Positions 8,950 through 16,749 of a DNA stretch of 28,696 nucleotides are shown piece after piece (within the stretch, counting starts at the first letter, position 1; every line of letters starts with the position of its first letter). The translations under genes were made by a program, and so were the position numbers. The notes beneath the pieces are model-generated. The model saw only the letters and a list, made by a program, of their open reading frames with translations. It made no database searches and was not told the origin of the DNA. Location of the stretch: positions 1-28,696 of the forward strand of contig CAJTQH010000021.1 in the NCBI GenBank assembly GCA_910578305.1. The letters run 5' to 3'. Source of the DNA: an uncultured Muribaculaceae bacterium (GTDB taxonomy: Bacteria > Bacteroidota > Bacteroidia > Bacteroidales > Muribaculaceae).

Positions 8950-10154
8950 TTGCCCTCAGCACGTTTGGTCACATTATAATATATTTTCATGGGATTGCCC
9001 ATAATAGTAGTGAATCCCTTGACATCATCGGCCGACCAAGCCTTATTGACCTCACCATACTCACCGAAATCCGTCTTCATAAGATCGTAAGGCGAATCTA
9101 CACCTACCAAAGTGAAACTATAGGGACGCAGCGTAATTTCCACCGTTCCCGAAACGTGTGTCTGAGTGCTATCAAGAAACGCCTCCATATCACGCATCAC
9201 AGGGTCAAGATACTGTGCTTCGTGCAGGAACATACCATACCATGTACCGATCTGGTCTTTCCAGTAGAGCTGCCATTTAGTGAGTGTATGTTTTTCAAGC
9301 ATCTTATGTGCGGCGATAATCAGTATCGGAGCTGCAGCTTCAAATCCCACACGGCCCTTTATGCCAATAATGGTGTCACCTATGTGCATGTCACGGCCTA
9401 TGCCATACTTTGCTCCAATTGCCTCTATGGCCCGTATAGCCTCAACTTTATCGGTAAATTCAATACCGTTGATAGCAGTCACCTCACCCTTGTCGAAAGT
9501 TACCTTCAACGTTTCGGCAGCTGTAGCTGTGATCTGGCTGGGATATGCTTCTTCAGGAAGAGTCTGCTCGGATTTCAGAGTCTCTTTACCTCCGATACTC
9601 GTACCCCACAGACCTTTGTTTATTGAATACTCAAGTTTTTTAAAGTCCGCTTCATAACCATGCTCCTTCAGATAGTTGATCTCATACTCACGAGTCAGAG
9701 TCATGTCTCGTGTAGGAGTGATAATCTCAATATCTGGTGCCAGAATCTGGAATGTGAGATCAAAACGTACCTGATCGTTCCCGGCACCGGTTGATCCGTG
9801 AGCCACGGCATCGGCTCCGATACTCTTGGCATATTCTATTATGGCTATTGCCTGGAATATACGTTCGGAAGACACACTGATGGGATATGTGCCGTTGCGG
9901 AGCACATTTCCGGCTATCATATACTTTATGCTCTTTTCATAATAATCGTGGGTCACATCAAGAGCCGCATGAGAAGCAGCCCCTAACAACAAGGCACGAC
10001 GCTCTATCTCAGAGAGTTCTTCTTGAGTAAAACCTCCGGTATTTGCGATTGCCGTATGTACTTCATATCCCAAATCTTCCGACAGATATTTTGCACAAAA
10101 TGAAGTGTCAAGGCCTCCGCTGAAGGCCAACACCACTTTTTTCTTCTGTTCCAT
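8946..10154 (-). CDS. argG: Argininosuccinate synthase
   Basis: A 402-residue ATP-dependent ligase joining citrulline and aspartate. The N-type ATP pyrophosphatase P-loop AFSGGLDTS is at residues 10-18, and AHGSTGAGNDQVRF follows at about 117-130, both diagnostic of ArgG. The start at 10154 is 20 bases downstream of the GNAT gene's stop, so it is the second gene of the operon. Complete, with no oddities seen. Confidence 0.97.
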   Translation of the reverse strand: MEQKKKVVLAFSGGLDTSFCAKYLSEDLGYEVHTAIANTGGFTQEELSEIERRALLLGAASHAALDVTHDYYEKSIKYMIAGNVLRNGTYPISVSSERIFQAIAIIEYAKSIGADAVAHGSTGAGNDQVRFDLTFQILAPDIEIITPTRDMTLTREYEINYLKEHGYEADFKKLEYSINKGLWGTSIGGKETLKSEQTLPEEAYPSQITATAAETLKVTFDKGEVTAINGIEFTDKVEAIRAIEAIGAKYGIGRDMHIGDTIIGIKGRVGFEAAAPILIIAAHKMLEKHTLTKWQLYWKDQIGTWYGMFLHEAQYLDPVMRDMEAFLDSTQTHVSGTVEITLRPYSFTLVGVDSPYDLMKTDFGEYGEVNKAWSADDVKGFTTIMGNPMKIYYNVTKRAEGK

Positions 10155-10174
10155 AATAATATATGTATGTTGTG

Positions 10175-10795
10175 TTATTTTTTTATTCTAAAAAGTTTTT
10201 TCAGTTTATTTCCCACAGCCATTATATATGGTGTGGCGGCAGTATTCGACGGCATAGGCTGTGCCGGATCAAATAGCATTCCGGTACACAGACACATACG
10301 ACGGTTGTTGCGTTGCAATATGTCGTAATTCACACATCCCTGACATCCCTGCCAGAATTCTTCATCATCGGTAAGTTCTGAAAATGTCACCGGCTTATAC
10401 CCCATCCGGGAATTAAGTTTCATAACCGGCAATGAAGTAGTGATACTGAATATCTTTGCATATGGAAAACGCATTCGGGCAAGCTCAAATGTTTTTTCCT
10501 TGATACGGGCAGCCAGCCCCAGATGACGATATTCAGGATCTACAATCAAACCTGATGTAGCCACATAGTCGCCATGCCCCCAACACTCTATATAGCTGAA
10601 TCCTATAAGTTTGTCGCCGTCAAGAGCTACTACGGCTTTTCCTCCGGTAATCTTTTTGGAAATATATTCATCCGAACGACGCGCGATACCGGTTCCGCGC
10701 TGCAATGCCGATTCATAAATAAGGTTACATATACGTCCGGCATGAACGGCATGCTCGGGAAGCGCAAACATAACAACAATCTTTTCTGTGTTCAT
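10175..10795 (-). CDS. GNAT acyltransferase, probable N-succinylglutamate synthase
   Basis: A 206-residue GNAT-fold acyltransferase and first gene of the arginine operon. The acyl-CoA pyrophosphate-binding segment is VDPEYRHLGLAARIKEK (about 85-101), preceded by ATSGLIVD on beta strand 4. The operon has no classical argA or argJ. In Bacteroides thetaiotaomicron a GNAT protein beside argG was assigned as N-succinylglutamate synthase from fitness data, and this gene fits that place and role (recalled literature). Unusual for GNATs is a C-terminal cysteine cluster, CQGC (151-154) and CLC (168-170), which could bind metal or serve structure. Substrate identity is inferred, not shown. Confidence 0.8.
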   Translation of the reverse strand: MNTEKIVVMFALPEHAVHAGRICNLIYESALQRGTGIARRSDEYISKKITGGKAVVALDGDKLIGFSYIECWGHGDYVATSGLIVDPEYRHLGLAARIKEKTFELARMRFPYAKIFSITTSLPVMKLNSRMGYKPVTFSELTDDEEFWQGCQGCVNYDILQRNNRRMCLCTGMLFDPAQPMPSNTAATPYIMAVGNKLKKLFRIKK

Positions 10796-10833
10796 TTTAC
10801 TCGAAATGAATCCTTGGGAAACTTTAATTTATA

Positions 10834-10882
10834 AATATACACGTAAAATTCACCGCAAAGATACTTATTTTTTTTGTATATT
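10834..10882 (-). promoter_or_regulatory. Arginine operon promoter with flanking inverted repeat
   Basis: On the minus strand TATCTTTG (10856-10863) is a perfect TAnnTTTG -7 element, about 60 bases before the GNAT start. No clear TTTG -33 box is visible. AATATACA (10834-10841) and TGTATATT (10875-10882) form an 8-bp inverted repeat that brackets the -7 element and the likely start site, as an operator might. The classical ARG-box consensus is not evident. The promoter call is stronger than the operator call. Confidence 0.6.
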
Positions 10883-11085
10883 CTTCCATTTACATAATAA
10901 ACTTGATCATATTAACCATTTTTACACAATAGTTGCCGGAATAGATCTACAATATTCCACGATCAGTCATTAAGATCACCGCAATATCCATAATAGCCCG
11001 ACAAAACATCAATGCATTTCCAAGACATACAGAATTTACATTATACAGACAGAAGAATGCACAACATATCCTGCCGGAGACATGA

Positions 11086-11859
11086 TCAGCGTAGATTGTC
11101 GCGGACTTCAGCGAGATATCTATGCATAGCTGCGGAGTCACGATCTGACACAATCCGCCTGAGTCGAGACAATTGTTGCTGTATACGCTCCAATTGCTCA
11201 GGAGTATTTGGGTTGAAGAGTATCTCACTCAGTAAATAATCGTCCTCACCCATCAATCCGTGTGCGATGGCCATGTGGCGCTTGAATGTAGTGCCCGGAG
11301 CGTCCTGATGTCGCATAATGGAAGCAAACACAAGCGTTGACGCGAAAGGAATAGACAATGAATATGCGATAGTGGCATCATGCTGTTCAAATGTATATTC
11401 CACCACATTCAACCCCAAACGACTATATAAATCCTTGAAAAAGATCCGCCCGAGATGATCGCCTTCACTTATAATAATGGCATTTTCATTAGCAAGATTA
11501 CTCAGCGATGCAAATGTAGGGCCAAACATCGGATGACTCGACGCATAGGGATGCCCGCATGAGGCATAAAACTCCGGCAATCCGTTTTTGACCGAAGCGA
11601 TGTCAGACAATATGCACGACTCCGGAACATGAGAAAGCACTTCCCGAAAAGCCTTAAGCGTATATTTCACCGTAGCGGCATTTATCACCAATTCAGGCTG
11701 AAACGCAGCTACATCATCAAGACTACTGAAACGCTCCACCCCATAAGTAAACCGAAGGCTATCGGGATTGGGATCGTAAACCGCCACCGAATGATGGGGC
11801 GACAACAGGTCGCAGAAGAAAGTGCCCATTTTACCGGCACCGAGTATAAGGATTTTCAT
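11086..11859 (-). CDS. tyrA: Prephenate dehydrogenase
   Basis: A 257-residue NAD(P)-dependent dehydrogenase committed to tyrosine. The N-terminal Rossmann motif is ILGAGKMG (5-12) with acidic YDPNPDS at the end of beta 2. SDIASVKN and SSHPMFGPTFASL are typical substrate and catalytic segments. There is no fused chorismate mutase; that domain is on the neighbouring DAHP synthase. Its start overlaps the DAHP synthase stop by 4 bases. It is the last gene of the Phe/Tyr operon. No good terminator is visible in the 225 bases between its stop and the arg promoter region. Confidence 0.9.
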   Translation of the reverse strand: MKILILGAGKMGTFFCDLLSPHHSVAVYDPNPDSLRFTYGVERFSSLDDVAAFQPELVINAATVKYTLKAFREVLSHVPESCILSDIASVKNGLPEFYASCGHPYASSHPMFGPTFASLSNLANENAIIISEGDHLGRIFFKDLYSRLGLNVVEYTFEQHDATIAYSLSIPFASTLVFASIMRHQDAPGTTFKRHMAIAHGLMGEDDYLLSEILFNPNTPEQLERIQQQLSRLRRIVSDRDSAAMHRYLAEVRDNLR

Positions 11860-12938
11860 TGTGCTCTATCGTTGATAATTTCAATCTGCTGACGCACAGA
11901 CTCATCGTGAATGGCCAGCAACACTGTTTTCATAAATTCAGGACTCATGCCCATTTCCTCACCCAGCTGCACACGCGAACGTATGATGTCATTGTAGCGT
12001 CCGGCCTGCACAACCGACATACGATGTTCTTTTTTATAGCGTCCGATGTCGCGCGACACAGCCATGCGTCGGCTCAGAATTTCAAGAAGATCATTGTCTA
12101 TTCGGTCGATCTGCTGACGAAGCAGAGTGAGGCTCTCGGTGGTCTGTTTCGAGTCACGTACCACCAGAGTGTTAAGTATAAAATTGAGTATTTCTGGAGT
12201 CACCTGCTGGGCGGCATCGCTCCATGCACAATCCGGATCACAATGGCTCTCTACTATGAGTCCGTTGAACCCCATGTCCATTGACTGCTGCGCCAGCGGA
12301 GCTATCAGTTCGCGCTTACCTCCTATGTGCGACGGATCGCAGAGTATAGGCAGTGACGGATAGCGCAGCCGCAGTTCGATGGGGATGTGCCACTGAGGCA
12401 TATTGCGATACAGATGCTTGCCATAAGTGCTGAAGCCTCTGTGTATGGCTCCCAATCGGCGCACACCGGCATTATAGATACGCTGCAAAGCACCTATCCA
12501 TAGCTCCAAATCAGGGTTTACAGGATTCTTCACCAACACTGTCAGATCAGAACTCCCGGAGGCATTGATGGTATCGGCTATTTCCTGCATGGCAAATGGA
12601 TTTGCCGACGTACGCGCTCCGATCCAGATTATATCCACTCCTGCGGCCAGAGCCTCCTCTACATGGGTCTTGTTGGCAACCTCGGTGGCAATATACATGC
12701 CTGTGGTGTCACGCACCTCTTTCAGCCATTCAAGGCCTTCGGCTCCAACACCTTCAAACCCGCCCGGCTTAGTTCGTGGTTTCCATATTCCTGCTCTGAA
12801 TATACGAATACCGGTCTCGGCGAGTTGACGTGCCGTGTCAAGAACCTGCTGACGTGTTTCAGCACTGCAAGGCCCGGCTATTATAATAGGCTTCTGAGGG
12901 TCGATTCCCTCAAATACTATAGGTTGCAGATCTTCCAT
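11856..12938 (-). CDS. Bifunctional DAHP synthase / chorismate mutase
   Basis: A 360-residue fusion linking the first shikimate step with the Phe/Tyr branch point. Residues 1-255 are a type I-beta DAHP synthase without an N-terminal regulatory domain: IIAGPCSAET (19-28), RAGIWKPRTKPGGFEG (48-63), GARTSANPF (107-115), GFSTYGKHLYRN (168-179) and CDPSHIGGKRE (200-210). Residues 267-353 are an AroQ-class chorismate mutase, with LRQQIDRIDNDLLEILSRR and SRDIGRYKKEH supplying the usual Arg and Lys. In related fusions the mutase domain also mediates feedback inhibition, here presumably by prephenate or chorismate. It is 2 bases from the aminotransferase. Confidence 0.95.
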   Translation of the reverse strand: MEDLQPIVFEGIDPQKPIIIAGPCSAETRQQVLDTARQLAETGIRIFRAGIWKPRTKPGGFEGVGAEGLEWLKEVRDTTGMYIATEVANKTHVEEALAAGVDIIWIGARTSANPFAMQEIADTINASGSSDLTVLVKNPVNPDLELWIGALQRIYNAGVRRLGAIHRGFSTYGKHLYRNMPQWHIPIELRLRYPSLPILCDPSHIGGKRELIAPLAQQSMDMGFNGLIVESHCDPDCAWSDAAQQVTPEILNFILNTLVVRDSKQTTESLTLLRQQIDRIDNDLLEILSRRMAVSRDIGRYKKEHRMSVVQAGRYNDIIRSRVQLGEEMGMSPEFMKTVLLAIHDESVRQQIEIINDRAQ

Positions 12939-12940
12939 AA

Positions 12941-14146
12941 TTATCTCATAGATGTTTTTACGTGATTTGTTTTATTGTATTGTCTTATGCGTTCCAATGC
13001 CCGACGGAGATTTTCCTCTGTGGCACAAAGCGATATGCGTATATATCTCTCTCCGTTTACTCCGAATATGAATCCGGGGGTCAGAAACACATCCGCCTCA
13101 TACAAAAGTCTGTCGGCAAGTGATTCTGACGAAATCTCATTATCGGGAATACGTCCCCACAGAAACATTCCGCGCTGCGACGGGTCGAACCGGCAACCGA
13201 GTTCCGACATTATCTCTTCAGCCACACCACGTCGCGAGGCATACACTTCATTGAGATCTCTGTACCATCGGTCGGAAGCGTCGAGAGCCTTAACCGCTGC
13301 CATCATAACGGGCCGGAACTGACCTGAATCCACATTCGACTTCACTTTAACGATCCATTGTATAAACTGCGGATTCGAAGCAAGCATTGCCACACGCCAT
13401 CCGGCCATATTGTGGCTTTTGCTCAGCGAGTTCATCTCGATGGCAACATCCTTGGCCCCCGGTACCTGCAACAGACTCATAGGCCGATCGTTGAGAATGA
13501 AGCTATATGGATTGTCGTGAGCTATCACTATGCCGTGACGGCGTCCGAAATCCACAAGACGTTCAAAAAGCGCCATATTGGCAGGTGTTCCGGTAGGCAT
13601 ATGCGGATAGTTGACCCACATGAGTTTGATCTGATCGAGCGGCATACGCTCCAGGGCATCAAAATCAGGCATCCATCCATACTCCTCGGTCAAATCATAC
13701 TTATAAACTTTTGCCTGTACAAGACGACTGGCCGAAGTATATGTAGGATAGCCCGGATCGGGCACGAGCACACCGTCACCCGGATTAAGAAACGCAAGCG
13801 ATATGTGTAGTATGCCCTCTTTCGACCCGATAAGCGGCTGTATTTCCGTAGCCGGATCAAGCGTCACACCATAATGCCGTGCATACCATCGGGCAAATGC
13901 CTCACGAAGTTCAGGCATACCTATGGTGAGTTGATAACTGTGTGTATCGGCACGACGTGCCTGTTCGCACAGAGTGTCTATGACTTCCTCATCCGGAGCA
14001 CGGTCGGGGCCTCCGATACCAAGTGATATTATATCATGGCCTTCCATTTTAAGCCTGGCCACTTCTTTTAGTCGACGTGAAAAATAATATTCCTGAATAT
14101 CATTGACCCTGTCGGCCGGACATATGGTTTTTGTGTCAGATTTCAT
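12941..14146 (-). CDS. Class I/II aminotransferase, likely Phe/Tyr aminotransferase
   Basis: A 401-residue fold-type I PLP aminotransferase. Recognisable are DPGYPTY (130-136), VNYPHMPTG (178-186), AHDNPY (209-214), the lysine site NSLSKSHNMAGWR (Lys243) and a C-terminal RISLC (Arg for the substrate carboxylate). The family also includes LL-diaminopimelate aminotransferase and alanine-type enzymes. The position between prephenate dehydratase and the DAHP synthase/mutase fusion favours the last step of phenylalanine and tyrosine synthesis. Its first 11 bases overlap the end of the pheA gene. Substrate remains inferred. Confidence 0.85.
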   Translation of the reverse strand: MKSDTKTICPADRVNDIQEYYFSRRLKEVARLKMEGHDIISLGIGGPDRAPDEEVIDTLCEQARRADTHSYQLTIGMPELREAFARWYARHYGVTLDPATEIQPLIGSKEGILHISLAFLNPGDGVLVPDPGYPTYTSASRLVQAKVYKYDLTEEYGWMPDFDALERMPLDQIKLMWVNYPHMPTGTPANMALFERLVDFGRRHGIVIAHDNPYSFILNDRPMSLLQVPGAKDVAIEMNSLSKSHNMAGWRVAMLASNPQFIQWIVKVKSNVDSGQFRPVMMAAVKALDASDRWYRDLNEVYASRRGVAEEIMSELGCRFDPSQRGMFLWGRIPDNEISSESLADRLLYEADVFLTPGFIFGVNGERYIRISLCATEENLRRALERIRQYNKTNHVKTSMR

Positions 14147-14996
14147 TTCTACATTGTTTGTATTGTCCTAAAGACTTAAAGTCTGTTATCAACGGCCTTA
14201 CGGCATCGATAGCCTTTAAATAACGTGCATAACTCTGAAAAGTCAGATCGACATAGAATCTATACTCCCATTCACGCCCTATTATAGGCATTGACTGGAT
14301 CTTTGACAGATTCATGTCATAAAACGATAATATAGTAAGCACTTTCGAAAGCGCACCCTGGGCATGTGGCAATGTGAACACGATAGATGCCTTGTCAAGA
14401 TCTGTCTCCTTTGGCAAAAGTTCGGTTGCTGTCAGCGGATCAGCCAATATCAGAAAACGGGTAAAATTACGCTTATTAGTTTCTATGCCACTTTCAAGAA
14501 TCTGCAATTCATAAAGTTCCGCAGCATACCGCCCGCATATAGCAGCATGCCCCATTAGTTTACGTTCGGCAATCATCCGGGCACTACCGGCCGTATCGAA
14601 TGCTTCAATCATTTTCATACCCGGGTAACGGTGCAGATATTGCTCACATTGCATAAGAGCCATCGGATGGGAATTGACTTCCGTAATATCGTCTACTGTC
14701 TGTCCGGGCAACGCTGCCAGTACATGCGATATCCGCATTTTATGTTCTCCCACAATTGTAAGCGAACTTCTGCGCAGCAATTCATGATTCTGAAGCAACG
14801 CACCGGCGATAGTATTCTCTATCGCCACTATGCCAATGAGCGACGGATCTACATCAAGACGCTCAAACATCTGGCGAAAAGTATCGCAAGGCAATGTCTC
14901 GACACTGTCCTGAGGAAAGTGCGATTTGAAATATTCTCGTGCGGCGGCATCGTGATAACATCCTGCCACACCCTGTATGGTGATTTGTCGATTCAT
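14136..14996 (-). CDS. pheA: Prephenate dehydratase
   Basis: A 286-residue monofunctional prephenate dehydratase making phenylpyruvate. Residues 1-185 are the catalytic domain with IENTIAGAL (59-67) and the TRF motif (179-181). Residues about 200-275 are an ACT domain. The Phe-binding GAL motif is present (214-216), but the usual ESRP motif reads QSMP (234-237), so allosteric feedback may differ. It is the first structural gene of the operon, directly behind an attenuator-like leader, and overlaps the aminotransferase by 11 bases. The start at 14996 is 15 bases past the terminator's T run. Confidence 0.94.
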   Translation of the reverse strand: MNRQITIQGVAGCYHDAAAREYFKSHFPQDSVETLPCDTFRQMFERLDVDPSLIGIVAIENTIAGALLQNHELLRRSSLTIVGEHKMRISHVLAALPGQTVDDITEVNSHPMALMQCEQYLHRYPGMKMIEAFDTAGSARMIAERKLMGHAAICGRYAAELYELQILESGIETNKRNFTRFLILADPLTATELLPKETDLDKASIVFTLPHAQGALSKVLTILSFYDMNLSKIQSMPIIGREWEYRFYVDLTFQSYARYLKAIDAVRPLITDFKSLGQYKQCRNEI

Positions 14997-15010
14997 TTAT
15001 TTCTGTCAAT

Positions 15011-15047
15011 AAAAAAAAATCCCGAGCCTGTATTTCGAGGTTCGGGA
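15011..15047 (-). terminator. Leader terminator (attenuator) of the Phe/Tyr operon
   Basis: In minus-strand sense, TCCCGAACCT (15047-15038) pairs with AGGCTCGGGA (15029-15020): nine pairs with one A-C mismatch and an 8-base loop. Nine consecutive T follow (15019-15011). It stands between the leader peptide and pheA, only 15 bases before the pheA start, so it would abort transcription of the operon unless prevented. Confidence 0.85.
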
Positions 15048-15110
15048 CATCCATTATTATGTATGGTCGATGCTTTTTACTATCTTAAACTTTTATGCAT
15101 AGAGTCCCGA
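15042..15110 (-). promoter_or_regulatory. Candidate antiterminator pairing of the pheA leader
   Basis: TCGGGAC (15110-15104), inside codons 19-21 of the leader peptide, is exactly complementary to GTCCCGA (15048-15042), the 5' side of the terminator stem. Pairing would block the terminator. A ribosome stalled at the earlier Phe/Tyr codons leaves TCGGGAC free; one reaching the stop at 15093 covers it. A further 11-bp helix, TTTTATGCATA (15155-15145) with TATGCATAAAA (15101-15091), can form when no ribosome is present. Confidence 0.7.
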
Positions 15111-15164
15111 TTTCATTTCAAAGAAATAAAAGCGATAATACCCATATGCATAAAATCGTATCAT
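15093..15164 (-). CDS. Phe/Tyr-rich leader peptide of the pheA operon
   Basis: A 23-codon ORF that begins MIRFYAYGYYRFYFF and ends GLYA before TAA. Four Phe and six Tyr codons fall among 23, nine of them within codons 4-15. This matches amino acids made by the operon it precedes, as in classical attenuation leader peptides. It starts 7 bases after the -7 element at 15172-15179, so the transcript is probably leaderless or nearly so. It is followed by a terminator and a competing antiterminator pairing. Too short to be a cellular protein; the act of translation would be its function. Confidence 0.8.
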   Translation of the reverse strand: MIRFYAYGYYRFYFFEMKSGLYA

Positions 15165-15171
15165 AATGCCG

Positions 15172-15200
15172 CAAAGATAAGCAATTATTTTTATTTCAAA
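15172..15200 (-). promoter_or_regulatory. Phe/Tyr operon promoter
   Basis: On the minus strand TATCTTTG (15172-15179) matches TAnnTTTG exactly. TTTG at 15197-15200 lies 17 bases upstream, slightly closer than the usual 19-20. Predicted initiation is about 15164-15168, at the leader start codon. Confidence 0.7.
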
Positions 15201-15224
15201 ACACTTTTGACCTGTTTTTATTGA

Positions 15225-15240
15225 ATTTTGCCCGCAAAAT
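15225..15240. other. Small palindrome after hisS
   Basis: ATTTTGC (15225-15231) and GCAAAAT (15234-15240) form a 7-bp inverted repeat with a 2-base centre, about 40 bases past the hisS stop and upstream of the Phe/Tyr promoter. No T run follows on the minus strand, so terminator function is doubtful; an operator role cannot be excluded. Confidence 0.25.
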
Positions 15241-15277
15241 CGACTTTTCTTAATCAGAAATGCTCATCCACGGCCTA

Positions 15278-16642
15278 TCACTGCCCAATGGTGGCAATAG
15301 CTTCTTCTACGGACAGAAGCTGCTGTTCGCCGGTCGTCATATTTTTAAGCGTCAGCTTGCCTTCCGCCATTTCCGACTCACCGACTATGGCCACATACGG
15401 TATAGCCAATGCATCGGCACGCCCCATCTGCTTCTTCATTTTAGCGGCATCGGGATAAATCTCGGCACGGATTCCGGCAGAGCGCACAACCTTAAGCATT
15501 TTCATTGCCGCAGCAGCCTCCGACGATCCGAAATTGGTAAACATGACCTGTGTGCCTGCTGCTGCCGACGAAGGATACAGATCGAGCGCATTGAGCACAT
15601 CGTAAATGCGGTCGGCTCCAAAAGATATGCCCACACCTGACAATCCGGGCATACCGAACACCCCTGTCAGATTATCATAACGTCCACCGCCTGTGATACT
15701 GCCTATGGCTACATCACGAGCCTTGACCTCAATAATAGTGCCTGTATAATAATTGAGTCCGCGAGCCAGCGACACGTCCAGTTCAAGCTCAGCTTCGAGC
15801 CCTAAAAGATTCACACCGTCTATCACCTCCTGAAGTTCGTCAACCCCCTTGATTCCCGTCTCACTCGAAGCGAGCACGCGACGAAGTTCGGCCAGACGTT
15901 CGGCTGTGGAGCCCTGCATGGTTATCACCGGCTGAAGCACTGCGATAGCGTCTGAAGTAATGCCGCGTTCAAGCAATTCGGCATTCACAGCCTCGATGCC
16001 TATCTTGTCTATCTTGTCTATCGCCACAGTTATATCGGTTATCTTTTCGGGAGCACCAATAAGTTCAGCGATACCTGACAGCACCTTACGGTTGTTGAGC
16101 TTGATAGTGATGCGTATTCCCAACCGTGTAAACACATCATCGATAAGTTGCAGTAATTCGATTTCATTAATAAGTGAATCCGACCCAACTACATCGGCAT
16201 CACACTGATAAAACTCACGGTAACGCCCTTTCTGCGGACGATCGGCACGCCACACCGGCTGAATCTGAAAACGTTTGAAAGGCATCTGCAATTCATTGCG
16301 GTGCTGAACCACGAAACGCGCAAAGGGCACCGTAAGATCGTAACGCAGTCCTTTTTCGCTTATCTGTGGGGTGAGCTTTACATAATCACCATTCTCAACC
16401 AGCCCCATATCTATGCCTCTGAGATAGTCACCCGAGTTCAGTATTTTGAACAAAAGTTTGTCACCTTCCTCTCCATACTTGCCCATAAGCGTCGACAGAT
16501 TTTCCATTGCGGGAGTCTCTATCTGACTATAGCCATAAAGATTGAACACAGAGCGGATAGTATCGAATATATAATTGCGACGGGCCATTTCCACCGGTCC
16601 GAAATCGCGTGTTCCTTTTGGAATCGAAGGTTTTTGTGCCAT
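15278..16642 (-). CDS. hisS: Histidyl-tRNA synthetase
   Basis: A 454-residue class II aminoacyl-tRNA synthetase charging tRNA-His. Motif 1 lies near residues 45-75, motif 2 includes QIQPVWRADRPQKGRYREF (126-144), and LARGLNYYTG (292-301) is the HisS-specific histidine-binding segment. The C-terminal anticodon-binding domain covers about 365-454. The length is typical. It is divergent from the Fur-family gene and is followed by the Phe/Tyr operon on the same strand, which has its own promoter. Confidence 0.97.
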   Translation of the reverse strand: MAQKPSIPKGTRDFGPVEMARRNYIFDTIRSVFNLYGYSQIETPAMENLSTLMGKYGEEGDKLLFKILNSGDYLRGIDMGLVENGDYVKLTPQISEKGLRYDLTVPFARFVVQHRNELQMPFKRFQIQPVWRADRPQKGRYREFYQCDADVVGSDSLINEIELLQLIDDVFTRLGIRITIKLNNRKVLSGIAELIGAPEKITDITVAIDKIDKIGIEAVNAELLERGITSDAIAVLQPVITMQGSTAERLAELRRVLASSETGIKGVDELQEVIDGVNLLGLEAELELDVSLARGLNYYTGTIIEVKARDVAIGSITGGGRYDNLTGVFGMPGLSGVGISFGADRIYDVLNALDLYPSSAAAGTQVMFTNFGSSEAAAAMKMLKVVRSAGIRAEIYPDAAKMKKQMGRADALAIPYVAIVGESEMAEGKLTLKNMTTGEQQLLSVEEAIATIGQ

Positions 16643-16668
16643 TGTGAAATAATACGTTAAAGTATCGG

Positions 16669-16676
16669 CAAATTTA
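16669..16676 (-). promoter_or_regulatory. hisS -7 promoter element
   Basis: TAAATTTG on the minus strand fits TAnnTTTG and lies 26 bases before the hisS start codon. A TTTG -33 box is not evident. The 107-base gap also holds the opposing Fur-family promoter. Confidence 0.55.
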
Positions 16677-16734
16677 CATATTATTTACTAAATAAAAAAG
16701 AGAGCCGCACTATGGGCTTTAAAAGAAAAAACAC

Positions 16735-16742
16735 TAACTTTG
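16735..16742 (+). promoter_or_regulatory. fur-like/purA -7 promoter element
   Basis: TAACTTTG matches TAnnTTTG and ends 7 bases before the ATG at 16750. Transcription would begin within a few bases of the start codon, so this mRNA should be leaderless. The spacing equals that at the pheA leader peptide. Confidence 0.65.
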
Positions 16743-16749
16743 TGGCACA

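Noticed and set aside
6860..10795. Acetyl-type arginine pathway (ArgJ or OTC-based)
   Set aside because: The carbamoyltransferase resembles SOTCase in loop and specificity site, and no ArgJ or ordinary OTC is present.
10796..10860. Leader peptide attenuator before the arginine operon
   Set aside because: No Arg-rich ORF and no terminator hairpin between the promoter and the first gene.
10947..11228. 93-residue minus-strand ORF over the end of tyrA
   Set aside because: Most of it is another frame of tyrA. The part beyond the tyrA stop has no recognisable domain, and the tyrA protein ends naturally, so it is not a frameshifted tail.
14997..15277. T-box or metabolite riboswitch in the pheA leader
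   Set aside because: The leader is short and lacks T-box specifier and antiterminator consensus. The aromatic-rich ORF plus competing pairings explain it better.
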